A stretch of DNA of 64,000 nucleotides from Engelhardtia mirabilis (GTDB taxonomy: Bacteria > Planctomycetota > UBA1135 > GCA-002686595). The DNA lies in contig CP036296.1 of NCBI GenBank assembly GCA_007751255.1, positions 248,001-312,000 of the forward strand, written 5' to 3'. Position 1 is the first letter of the stretch, and each line of letters begins with the position of its first letter. A program made the translations under genes and the position numbers. Shown here in pieces: positions 19,004 through 26,652 of this stretch. The notes below the pieces were generated by a model. It was not told the DNA's origin. It did not search any database and saw only the letters and a program-made list of their open reading frames with translations.

Positions 19004-19049
19004 GGCGCGATCGGTCAGTCCGCGGCGCGGGCGAAGCTCGGGTCGACCA
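19004..19049. repeat. 46-bp direct repeat, left copy: relic of the NTF2-like gene's 3' end
   Basis: Matches 20016-20061 with four mismatches, in the same orientation. The right copy covers the last codons and stop of the NTF2-like lipoprotein gene. Read on the minus strand, this copy still encodes VDPSFARAAD followed by a stop, so it is a detached scrap of the same gene end. Confidence 0.7.
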
Positions 19050-19118
19050 GCGATGTAGGGTCGACGTTCATCTCGAGGTCGGCGGAAGTTCGTACTGTCG
19101 AGACCAAGGAGGAGGGTC

Positions 19119-19985
19119 TTGAGCGATCTCAGACGAGCACCGAGCCAATGGCTCACCAGCATGGGAGTGCTGGTGGTCGGGGCTGCAGTCGCCCTGTGGC
19201 TGGCATCGAGGGGCTCGGATGTCGAAGGCGGACAGGAGGCGTCACTGCCGACCGCAGGCGTCGCGCAGATCGAGGACCCGCTGTACAGCGCCGAGGTAGT
19301 GGCGGAGCAGGAGCCCGCGACAACCATTGCTCCCGTCGGCGGCGCGCAGACGATGACCCTCGGCGAAGTCTTCGGCCCCGATTTCGACCGGTACGCGCAG
19401 AAGCTGGCCGAGAGCGTAGAGGAGGTTACGCGCGAGACCCGGGTCGAGGTCTGGTACGAAGCGCCCGAGAGAACTCTGTCCCAGGGGGTCGCGGAGTTCG
19501 AGGAACGGCAGCGCGCCACGCTCTTCGCCGAGAAGGCCAACCTCAAACCTGACGAACCGATCGACGGGGAGTGGGCCTTGAGGATCGCTGGGCTGAGAGG
19601 GGTGGATCCTGAGGATGTGGATCCGGGAGCGCTCTCGGAGGCCCTGGCCCTGGCGCCGATTCTCAACGACGCCATCCGGGGCGCGGTCGACAGCTATTGC
19701 GACACGGTCAGATACCACCTCGAGAACGAGTCTCGGGGCGACAATGCCGGCCCCTCTCGGGGTGAGTCGAACGCGGAGCTGATGGGAATCGAGGGCGACG
19801 AGTCGGTCTCGGGTTGGGAGTCGGCGCTCAGCCGTGCCGGGACGATGGGCGGGCGGTGGTTCTACGGCCGCTACGTCAACGTGGCGGACGATCCGCTGCT
19901 CGAGGGCGCGGACCTAGCGGTTCGCAATGCCCTAGACTCTCGGCGCGATACCCTGCGCGCGATCCTCGATCTCGACGGGCATTGA
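19119..19985 (+). CDS. Membrane-anchored protein of unknown function with a TTG start
   Basis: 288 residues. The TTG start at 19119 is supported by AGGAGGAGGG directly upstream. No family recognised. Residues ~12-29 form one hydrophobic segment (WLTSMGVLVVGAAVALWLA), a signal anchor or uncleaved signal. The rest is acidic, soluble and mostly helical, and should lie in the periplasm. The gene is flanked by direct 46-bp repeats (19004 and 20016), which suggests it entered, or was trapped, next to the NTF2-like lipoprotein gene by a duplication. It is convergent with that gene, only 41 bp away. Confidence 0.65.
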   Translation: MSDLRRAPSQWLTSMGVLVVGAAVALWLASRGSDVEGGQEASLPTAGVAQIEDPLYSAEVVAEQEPATTIAPVGGAQTMTLGEVFGPDFDRYAQKLAESVEEVTRETRVEVWYEAPERTLSQGVAEFEERQRATLFAEKANLKPDEPIDGEWALRIAGLRGVDPEDVDPGALSEALALAPILNDAIRGAVDSYCDTVRYHLENESRGDNAGPSRGESNAELMGIEGDESVSGWESALSRAGTMGGRWFYGRYVNVADDPLLEGADLAVRNALDSRRDTLRAILDLDGH

Positions 19986-20015
19986 CCCACGCTGGCACCG
20001 TACGAACGCCCAAGC

Positions 20016-20061
20016 GGCGCGATCGATCAGTCCGCGCCGCGCGCGAAGCTCGGGTCGACGA
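20016..20061. repeat. 46-bp direct repeat, right copy: 3' end of the NTF2-like gene
   Basis: Partner of 19004-19049, four mismatches. It overlaps the final codons and stop of the lipoprotein gene on the minus strand. Confidence 0.7.
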
Positions 20062-20605
20062 AGCGTTCTGGCAAGGGCGCGCCGGCGCGTGCGTACTGCG
20101 AGGTGAACGAGGCCAACAGCCACCGCTCGCCGTCCAGGACCAACTGGATCGCGTCGACGCCCTGCGAGTACGGCGTGCCGTCCGGCAGCACGCCGTCGAA
20201 CGTCACGAAGGCGTGGGCGATGGTCCCGCAGCGCACGATCTGCCAGTGGGTGATCTCCTCGCGCAGGCCCGACTCGCCGATCGGCGTGCCGGTGACCCAG
20301 TCGCGGAAGCCCTGGACGAACTCCTCGACGTCCTCACCGACGGGCGTGCGCCCCGCGCGGATCGGCGAGTAGAAGTTCGCGCCGGGGGCGAACAGGGTTC
20401 GCATCCCGTCCCAGTCGGCCTCTTCGCCGGGTCCGAAGCTGAAGCTCTCGTACAGCTCGACCAGCATGGACCGGATCGGCTCCAGGTCGCCGCCGCCACC
20501 CGTGTCCTGCATCGCGACCGTGCGGCAACCGGCGAAGAGCGGCAGCACGGCCAGGGCCGTCGTCGTTCGCACTCGCCAACACGCTCCGAGGGTCCTCATG
20601 GTCAT
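20027..20605 (-). CDS. Lipoprotein with a SnoaL/NTF2-like domain
   Basis: 192 residues from ATG 20605 (ATG 20599 is an alternative; GGGAG lies upstream of both). A lipoprotein signal ends in the lipobox LFAGC with Cys27. The mature part has the NTF2/SnoaL-like (DUF4440-type) order: a first helix LVELYESFSFG, a W-D-G-M loop, a central strand region and a last strand pair (HAFVTFDGVL, RWLLASFTSQY). Such domains bind small hydrophobic ligands or serve as non-enzymatic modules. It follows another lipoprotein gene by 22 bp on the same strand, so they are likely co-transcribed. A scrap of its 3' end is duplicated at 19004. Confidence 0.75.
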   Translation of the reverse strand: MTMRTLGACWRVRTTTALAVLPLFAGCRTVAMQDTGGGGDLEPIRSMLVELYESFSFGPGEEADWDGMRTLFAPGANFYSPIRAGRTPVGEDVEEFVQGFRDWVTGTPIGESGLREEITHWQIVRCGTIAHAFVTFDGVLPDGTPYSQGVDAIQLVLDGERWLLASFTSQYARAGAPLPERFVDPSFARGAD

Positions 20606-20627
20606 TCGGCTCCCGCGCCAGCACAGA

Positions 20628-21143
20628 TCACTGCACGCGGCGGGTGAAGCGCATGACCATGCCCTGGTCGGGCTCACCCTCAGTCAGGGTGGTCCAGTGC
20701 TGCTCGATGGTGTTCTCGTCCACCCAGACCAGCTTCATGCCGCCCATGTAGTGCTCGTCCTCCTCGTTCAGGTCGACGACATCCATGAACTGGAAGTCCA
20801 AGCTGCCGTCCTGCATCCCGTCCGCGCGCATGCGCGGCGTGTTGCCGGCGGCGCAGAAGTGCCACATGCAGACGCCGTTGCCGTCGAGGGTGTAGAGGTT
20901 GGTCATCTCGTTGGGCGTGCCGCGCATCATGATCTCGCGCACGGCGTAGCCGCCGGAGCTGACCTTGAACTCGGAGACCAGGGGCTCGCCGCCGGGCACC
21001 TCGAGCAGCCACTCACCCTCCAGGGAGGACAGGCTCTCGAACAGGGGCTCGCGGACGGCAGCGTCGCCGTGGACCACGCGCGGTCCGGTGGTGCTGCAGG
21101 CGGCGAGCGGTAAGAGGGCGAGGAAGGGGATGGCGCGGCGCAT
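20628..21143 (-). CDS. Small lipoprotein of unknown function (DUF1579-like)
   Basis: 171 residues. The signal sequence ends in the lipobox PLAAC with Cys16. The mature part reads LFESLSSLEGEWLLEVPGG… and ends with a strand EQHWTTLTEG…MVMRFTRRV. This is the pattern of lipocalin-like small proteins that measure a 'G-x-W' entry strand, as in DUF1579-type families. Probably outer-membrane or periplasmic. It heads a two-gene unit with the NTF2-like lipoprotein. Ligand unknown. Confidence 0.7.
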   Translation of the reverse strand: MRRAIPFLALLPLAACSTTGPRVVHGDAAVREPLFESLSSLEGEWLLEVPGGEPLVSEFKVSSGGYAVREIMMRGTPNEMTNLYTLDGNGVCMWHFCAAGNTPRMRADGMQDGSLDFQFMDVVDLNEEDEHYMGGMKLVWVDENTIEQHWTTLTEGEPDQGMVMRFTRRVQ

Positions 21144-21253
21144 GTCGGCTCCTTGGGGCGGTGGGAAGTGAGGTCGAAGTCTCGGGCTCTGCGTCCGGAC
21201 TGTCCAGCCCCCTTGGGTGCCCGGATGCCGCGGGTCCCCGACCCCGACCCGCT

Positions 21254-21802
21254 CTAGCGGCCTTCCAGCTCGTCGAGGGTGAACCGCGGCGTGATGTGCT
21301 GGGGGCAGTTCCAGTCGAAGGCCGCCACGCGGAAGAGGATCGCACGCTCCACCCGCGCCGGGTAGTCGGCCAGGGTCAGCCGCTCGACCAACTCGGGCCG
21401 GTCGGCCGTCTCGACCACCTCGGCCCGGGCCATCAGCTTCAGCCGGCGGCGGTTCGGGTAGTCCATGAAGAACAGGGCCGTGCGGTCGTTGGCGGCCAGG
21501 TTGCCGGTGCTGATGTACTGGCGATTGCCGCGGAAGTCGGCGTAGCCCAAGGTGCGCTCGTCGAGCGCACGCAGGAAGCCCTTGGGCCCCCCACGAAACT
21601 GCAGATAGGGCCAGCCATCCTCGTTGACGGTCGCCATGTAGAAGCCGTCACGCTCGGCGATGAAGCTCAGCTCCGTGATCGACAGGCGCGCGTCGTCGAG
21701 CGCCATCGACTCCAGGTGCTGGCCGAGGCCGCGGGACCCGTTGCGCTCCTGGGCGGCGCGCACGGAGTCGGTGAAGGTGATGGCCGGATAGTTGCGTGAC
21801 AT
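21254..21802 (-). CDS. Pyridoxamine 5'-phosphate oxidase (PPOX) family flavin-binding protein
   Basis: 182 residues. The split-barrel flavin-binding fold is visible in FIAERDGFYMATVNEDGWPYLQFRGGPKGF and RTALFFMDYPNRRRLKLMARAEVV, typical of putative FMN- or F420-binding PPOX-like proteins. It starts nine bases after the DsrE-like gene on the same strand, so the two form an operon. With the TetR regulator upstream this suggests a redox or electrophile response. A specific substrate cannot be read from the sequence. Confidence 0.8.
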   Translation of the reverse strand: MSRNYPAITFTDSVRAAQERNGSRGLGQHLESMALDDARLSITELSFIAERDGFYMATVNEDGWPYLQFRGGPKGFLRALDERTLGYADFRGNRQYISTGNLAANDRTALFFMDYPNRRRLKLMARAEVVETADRPELVERLTLADYPARVERAILFRVAAFDWNCPQHITPRFTLDELEGR

Positions 21803-21811
21803 GGCGGCGCC

Positions 21812-22186
21812 TCAGAAGGTCAGGACCGAGAAGCCTTGGGTGGCCAGGTTGTGGAGGCTCGGCAGGCCGCTGGTGCCGGGCACCGGGTTGTCCCTGATCA
21901 GCTCGAAGCCCGAGCGCTGCACGCCCTCGCCGGCCCCGAACACGTCGGCGCAACCGCAGGAGGCGCCGGCGACCTTGTCCTGCACCGCCTTGAACAGGTC
22001 GTGGGCGGGGTGCTCCGGGCGCACGATCTCCCCTGCCCAGCGCGTCCCGGCGCCCTGGAACAGGATCGTCACCTCGTCGCCGCGGTGCTTGAAGTCCCAG
22101 GCGGTGGCGAGGGCGTTGAACAGGCGTCCGAGGGCTTCGTCGGAGCCGTTGGAGGGGTCGGAGAGGACGACGATGGCTGCTTTCAT
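21812..22186 (-). CDS. DsrE-family protein
   Basis: 124 residues. MKAAIVVLSD at the start, then DEVTILFQGAGTRW and a Cys-containing loop GASCGCADVFG near residue 75-85, fit the DsrE/DsrF-like fold used in sulfur transfer and related redox roles. The two nearby Cys residues could be functional. It is the first gene of a two-gene unit with the PPOX gene. A palindrome that looks like a TetR operator lies 85-102 bp upstream. Confidence 0.75.
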   Translation of the reverse strand: MKAAIVVLSDPSNGSDEALGRLFNALATAWDFKHRGDEVTILFQGAGTRWAGEIVRPEHPAHDLFKAVQDKVAGASCGCADVFGAGEGVQRSGFELIRDNPVPGTSGLPSLHNLATQGFSVLTF

Positions 22187-22270
22187 GGCGGTCGTTCGGT
22201 CGCGGGTGGCGGGGCGGGGCGCTCGGAGGTGAGCGCGATCAGCCGGCCGTGCGGACCCCGCGCGGGCTTG

Positions 22271-22288
22271 TGACCGAACGTTCGTTCT
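22271..22288. promoter_or_regulatory. Palindromic candidate operator for the TetR regulator
   Basis: The core CGAACGTTCG is a perfect 10-bp palindrome, with partly symmetric flanks (TGAC on the left, TTCT on the right). It lies in the 143-bp gap between the TetR gene and the DsrE gene, upstream of the DsrE start. Position and form fit a TetR-family operator; binding is inferred. Confidence 0.55.
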
Positions 22289-22329
22289 ATTTCAGCCGAC
22301 GAGTTGAACGGACTCGGCTGTCCGCCCCC

Positions 22330-22902
22330 TCAGAGCTCGACCCGGCCCTCGACCAGCAGCGCCGGCAGGCCCTTGATGACCCGCTTGAAGGCGCGCGTCT
22401 CGCCGCTTGCGCGGGCCAACACCAGGGCGCCCTCCACCCGCACGAAGGCCTCCTCCGCCCGCCGGCGAGCCGCGGCGGGCGTCGCTCCGGCCTCGCGCGC
22501 CGCGCCCGCCAGGCCGGCCACCAGGGTCTCGACCGTGTCAGCGATCGCCGCCGCCACTTCCTGCGTCGGCTGCCCAAGCGACAGGGTGTCGATGGCGCAG
22601 GGCCGCTGGCCCCCGGCGTAGAAGGCATCGATACGTCCGGCCACGGCGCGCACGCGCGAAGTCAGATCGCCGTCACCCGACAAGGGCGCCAGGATCTGGG
22701 CCACCAGTCCCTGGTGGAGCGCCGTCAGAACCGCCGTGGCCATCTGCGCCTTGCCGCCGGGGAAGCGGTGGTAGAGGCTCGCGCGCTGCAGGCCCGTGGC
22801 CTCGACCAAGCGACCGACGCTGGCGCCTTCGAACCCGTGGGTGCGGAAGATGCCCTCGAGGGCGGTCAAGAGATCCGAGTCGTCGAGCCTGGGTCTGGGC
22901 AT
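22330..22902 (-). CDS. TetR/AcrR-family transcription regulator
   Basis: 190 residues from ATG 22902, chosen because the usual short N-terminal tail (MPRPR) precedes the first helix. The DNA-binding domain spans ~8-55, with the helix-turn-helix ASVGRLVEATGLQRASLYHRF. The C-terminal ligand domain includes a Cys in GGQRPCAIDTLSL, at the position where several TetR members carry a reactive or conserved Cys. It is encoded upstream of, and on the same strand as, the DsrE-PPOX pair and probably represses it through the palindrome at 22271. It is divergent from the aminotransferase gene at 23031, which might also be controlled. Confidence 0.85.
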   Translation of the reverse strand: MPRPRLDDSDLLTALEGIFRTHGFEGASVGRLVEATGLQRASLYHRFPGGKAQMATAVLTALHQGLVAQILAPLSGDGDLTSRVRAVAGRIDAFYAGGQRPCAIDTLSLGQPTQEVAAAIADTVETLVAGLAGAAREAGATPAAARRRAEEAFVRVEGALVLARASGETRAFKRVIKGLPALLVEGRVEL

Positions 22903-23030
22903 GGATAGGGCGCGCGGCGCGGCGCTCACGCGCTGGGCCAAGACCCTAGTGCGAAAGTCGAGGCAGCCCCATCCCGCAGGGGGCATCTCGTGGAGAATGC
23001 GCCGCGCACCGTCCCCGACCCCACTCCCCG

Positions 23031-24197
23031 ATGATCCTCCGCCAGTTCCCCCCCATGGGGGTCTACGAGACCCTCTTCCGCTTCGCCGACGCCACCGCCA
23101 AGTACATGGGCGACCCCGGGACCCACCCCTGGGCCCAGGGCTTCCCGATGACCAGCCAGGTCCCCGGCGGCCCGACCCTGCCCGATTCGATCGCGATCAC
23201 GGCCACGGACCGCATGTACCCCAAGGCGGACGGCCAGCCGCCCCTGCGCGAGGCGATCGCGGCCTACTACAACCGCTTCTACGACGCCGGCATCACGGCC
23301 GACAACGTGGCGGTCTTCGCCGGCGGGCGCCCGGCGATCTACGCGATCCTGATGTTCCTGCTCGAGGACCGCCGGGTCTGCATCGAGGAGACCGAGTACA
23401 CGCCCTACTGGGACGTGCTCGAGGTGCTGGGCCGCGAGTTCGACATCATCCAGTCGGACGTCGCCAACCGCTTCCGGCCGACCCTGGCGGACCACCCGAG
23501 CGGCGACCGCGCGTTCCTGATCCGCTCCAACCCCTGCAACCCGACCGGGGTGCACACGCGCGGCGCGGAGCTGAAGGCCCTGGTCGACCACTACTCCAAG
23601 CCCGGCCGCGGCGCCCTGATCGACGAGGCCTACGAGTTCTTCAGCGACGGCGAGGCCGAGAGCGCCCTGGCGCACATCGACGACATCGACGCCACCGACA
23701 TCTTCGTGGTCGGCGCGGCGACGAAGGGCCTGCAGGTGCCCGGGATGCGCGTGGGTTGGGCCGTGGCCTCGAAGGAGCACATCGAGCTGTTCCGCAACTA
23801 CTCGTCCTTCGCCATGGGCGGCGTCAGCCGCGCATCGCAGCTCTACGTGGCCGAGCTGCTCGAGCTGGAGCGCGTGACCCACGCCCGCCGCGCCATCGCC
23901 GAGTACTACACGATGCAACGCGACCGCTACGGCGCCGCCCTGGCCGACCTGGGCCTCGAGTTGTTCACCGGCGACGGCGGCTTCTACCACTGGGGCCGCC
24001 TGCCCGAGGGCCTGACCGGCGACGCCTTCAACGAGCGCCTGTTCGAGCACGAGGCCGGCATCCTCCCCGGCCGCCTGTGCGACATGGCCCGCCGCGGCGA
24101 CGACGGCCCCATGGGCCCCTTGATCCGCTTCAGCTTCGGACCCCTCGGCCCGGACTCGTTCGAGTCGGACGTGGCGATCCTCTCGAAGTGCTTCTGA
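23031..24197 (+). CDS. PLP-dependent aminotransferase, class I/II
   Basis: 388 residues of the aspartate aminotransferase fold (type I). SNPCNPTG forms part of the cofactor site, DEAYEFF supplies the Asp that binds the pyridine nitrogen, and ATKGLQVPGMRVGW carries the Schiff-base Lys (Lys232) and the downstream Arg. No signal peptide; cytoplasmic. Substrate specificity cannot be told from the sequence alone. It stands alone, divergent from the TetR gene. Confidence 0.85.
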   Translation: MILRQFPPMGVYETLFRFADATAKYMGDPGTHPWAQGFPMTSQVPGGPTLPDSIAITATDRMYPKADGQPPLREAIAAYYNRFYDAGITADNVAVFAGGRPAIYAILMFLLEDRRVCIEETEYTPYWDVLEVLGREFDIIQSDVANRFRPTLADHPSGDRAFLIRSNPCNPTGVHTRGAELKALVDHYSKPGRGALIDEAYEFFSDGEAESALAHIDDIDATDIFVVGAATKGLQVPGMRVGWAVASKEHIELFRNYSSFAMGGVSRASQLYVAELLELERVTHARRAIAEYYTMQRDRYGAALADLGLELFTGDGGFYHWGRLPEGLTGDAFNERLFEHEAGILPGRLCDMARRGDDGPMGPLIRFSFGPLGPDSFESDVAILSKCF

Positions 24198-24210
24198 GCC
24201 AGGTCGCCGG

Positions 24211-24234
24211 CGCCCGGGTCACTCGATCCGGGCG
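24211..24234 (+). terminator. Possible terminator hairpin
   Basis: CGCCCGG / CCGGGCG stem of 7 bp with a 10-base loop, 14 bases after the aminotransferase stop. No T-run; weak candidate. Confidence 0.35.
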
Positions 24235-24283
24235 CGGCGAGCTGGGGGCGGGCGGGCTCCGGCGCGCGACCTCGTAGCCGCCG

Positions 24284-24847
24284 TCAGCTTCCCGTCGCGG
24301 GCGGCGGGAACTGCTCCAGGATCCCGTCCACCAACTCGGTGAAGAGCTCCTCACGCTCCGCCGGCTCCAGCGCGTCCACCCGCTCCAGGTTCCGCACGGC
24401 CCAGCCGCGCCAGACCAGGCGGCCGTCCGGCTCCACCAGGTCGATGGTCAGGGTCCCGACCGTGCGCTCGGTGACCGTGTACTGCAGGTTGCCACCCGGG
24501 AAGTAGCCCGGCCCGTACCAACCGATACCCGACGACCAAGCGTCCACGTCGACCTTCTCGCGCCGCGTCAGCCCATAGCGCACCCGCACGTCGGCGTCGT
24601 CCGCCGGCCCGCTGACGCCCTTGGCCCCGAGCGCCGCGACGATCGCCCGCTCGACCCGCTCCGCGTCGAGGGACGACAGGCCACTCGCCCGGGCCTCCCC
24701 GTCCTCGCCCTCCCCCGCCCAGCCCCAGCTGGCCACCCCCGCGAGGTCCGCCGCGGGGTCGTAGTCACGGTAGTAGCGCACGCCCGAGCAGGAAGTGAGC
24801 AGGGCAGCCGCGAGGGCGGGGATCAGGGTGGTGAGCTTGAATGGCAT
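24284..24847 (-). CDS. DUF4136-type lipoprotein
   Basis: 187 residues. The lipobox LLTSC gives the modified Cys20. The mature part begins SGVRYYRDYDPAADLAGVASWGW, the typical opening of DUF4136 (a Tyr-Asp-x-x-x-Asp-Phe/Leu motif followed by a Trp/Tyr). It continues with an ADVRVRYGLTRREKVDVD strand and ends with a helix ELFTELVDGILEQFPP. This family is found in envelope lipoproteins of unknown function. It is convergent with the aminotransferase gene. Confidence 0.8.
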   Translation of the reverse strand: MPFKLTTLIPALAAALLTSCSGVRYYRDYDPAADLAGVASWGWAGEGEDGEARASGLSSLDAERVERAIVAALGAKGVSGPADDADVRVRYGLTRREKVDVDAWSSGIGWYGPGYFPGGNLQYTVTERTVGTLTIDLVEPDGRLVWRGWAVRNLERVDALEPAEREELFTELVDGILEQFPPPATGS

Positions 24848-25146
24848 GGAGCGGTACGCGCGGGGCTGCCGATCGTAGCGTCCACGGCCAATCGCCGAGC
24901 CAGCCTGCTCATGTTTGCTAGGCCTACTCGCGCGAACGCTCCGCCCGCGATCTCGACGTCGGATTTGGGTTTCCTGATGCGCTGCTCCTGAACGACCGGG
25001 CGGTCGCGCCAGTACGGGCGAGAGCGGTTCACCCCGGTCAGAAGTATTTTTCCCCGGATTCGCACCACCGCGCTGAGCTGTTTGACGTTCGTCCGTCCGT
25101 CCCCGCAGGACCCATTGCGGCGGCGTCCTGCAGTCGAGGTGAATGA
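24848..25146. other. Intergenic region (~300 bp)
   Basis: Divergent spacing between the DUF4136 gene and the membrane-protein gene. Promoters for both should be here, but I cannot pick convincing -35/-10 pairs. The end carries GAGGTGA just before the ATG at 25147. Confidence 0.4.
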
Positions 25147-26541
25147 ATGAACCTGGCCGTCTTCAATCGTGTCATTTCCCACTTCGTGGTCGGTGCGTTC
25201 GCGCTGTTCTTCTTGGCGATCGCGCCACCCCCGATTCTCCTCGACGCGGTCGGAAGCCCCGCTCGAGCGAACAGAGAGCAGGCTCGGGGCGATCGCGATT
25301 CGGCTTCAGGCCGAGAGTCAAAGCCAGTTGAAATGACGGTCTTCGACATCGCACGCTCGCGGGCGAGCTGGCTGACCGGCGTTGTGCCCTGGAACGACTT
25401 CGTGCGAGGCCTACCGACCGCGTCCGGGTCATCGTCGCCTGCAGGTGGTAGGAACGCAGCGGCAACAGTTCTGTCGGCCGCGTTGTTCCTCCCTGTGGTC
25501 GTGGTGGTTGGTCTGATCATCAGTGCTGTCACCTCCGCGATCGTGATGGGCGTCCGACTCTGCGGCTATGCGATTCAACCGGTGTTTGGACGCGCCTATC
25601 GGAAGTTGAAGGGTGAGTCGGTAGGCACAGGCGTCTCCCTTCTATTCACTGGCACGAGCCTGCTCGCAGGCTCCCTCGTCCTGGCTCTTGCACTGACGAC
25701 CGTCAGCGTCGCCTTTGGATGCATCGGGGCCCAGGAACTCGCGAGCGCGGCATACTGGTCGGGAGCGTGGACCGACAGCGCCTTGGTGGCTCTGGCAGTC
25801 TTGGGGCTAGTTTGGATCGGAATGCGGCGTTGGCTCGGATCTGCCAGCGGGAAGTCCGTGTCGCCTTCAGGAGAGCCGATCTGGGTTATGTTGGTCGAGC
25901 GGCACTTGGGGGGGCGGGATGTGAAGCTCCGTGAGCCCACGTCGCTCATCGGGTCCTGGGTGACCGCTGCGATGTTCTTCAATCTGCTCGGATGGCTGCG
26001 CGCGCGCGGGCTCTTCCTATCCTTTGGGCAAGTTCTTGCTCGACGGGCCGATTCCGGAGACGGGCCCAGGGAGAGATTCCAGTCGGACTATGACTGGGCG
26101 AGGACGCCGTGCGTCGAGTACCACCGGAGGATCGAAACTGCCGTTGAGTCGAGCGATGGGGCCGTTGCCAGACCCTGGAGGTTCCTCGAGTACCTGACGA
26201 CCGATGATCTCGACGGCATGGCGCTGTCGATCTTCATGCGGTCGGGACAAGATCGGACGGTGAGCCGGTGGATCCGGCTGCGTGGAGTGTTTCGCACCGG
26301 TCGGGATGTCGGACTCGTGCTCTTGATCTGGGGGCTCGCGGTTCAGATCGATGCGAACGAGCGCCTAGTCGGGGCGGGAGAGCCGATTCTCGTCCAGTGG
26401 ATCGGCTCCCTGGCCATGTTGGCCGGGTACCTGACGCTGGTGCTCTCCAAGCGCACCCAGTTGATTGCGGCACGCATGGTCGGGCGGGGCGCACTGCTGT
26501 CCATGCTCCGTCGCGCCCATCACTCACCTGCGGCTCCCTGA
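25147..26541 (+). CDS. Polytopic membrane protein of unknown function
   Basis: 464 residues with a GAGGTGA ribosome-binding site. Hydrophobic segments lie at about residues 10-33, 105-135, 163-192 and 205-222, with more near 270-290 and two at 390-440, so five to seven membrane passes. Between them is a cytoplasmic-looking hydrophilic stretch (~295-375) rich in Arg and Asp. No family recognised. G+C is lower than in the neighbours, a possible sign of separate origin. It is convergent with the mechanosensitive channel gene. Confidence 0.7.
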   Translation: MNLAVFNRVISHFVVGAFALFFLAIAPPPILLDAVGSPARANREQARGDRDSASGRESKPVEMTVFDIARSRASWLTGVVPWNDFVRGLPTASGSSSPAGGRNAAATVLSAALFLPVVVVVGLIISAVTSAIVMGVRLCGYAIQPVFGRAYRKLKGESVGTGVSLLFTGTSLLAGSLVLALALTTVSVAFGCIGAQELASAAYWSGAWTDSALVALAVLGLVWIGMRRWLGSASGKSVSPSGEPIWVMLVERHLGGRDVKLREPTSLIGSWVTAAMFFNLLGWLRARGLFLSFGQVLARRADSGDGPRERFQSDYDWARTPCVEYHRRIETAVESSDGAVARPWRFLEYLTTDDLDGMALSIFMRSGQDRTVSRWIRLRGVFRTGRDVGLVLLIWGLAVQIDANERLVGAGEPILVQWIGSLAMLAGYLTLVLSKRTQLIAARMVGRGALLSMLRRAHHSPAAP

Positions 26542-26652
26542 GTGAACTGTCGAGGCTCGCCGGGACGCTGCCGGGGACGAACTCCAGAAGGCCGTAGGTG
26601 AAGCATGGCCAGCGCGAGCGGCGGCACGTTGGTTGCCGGTGCCGCGATGCGA

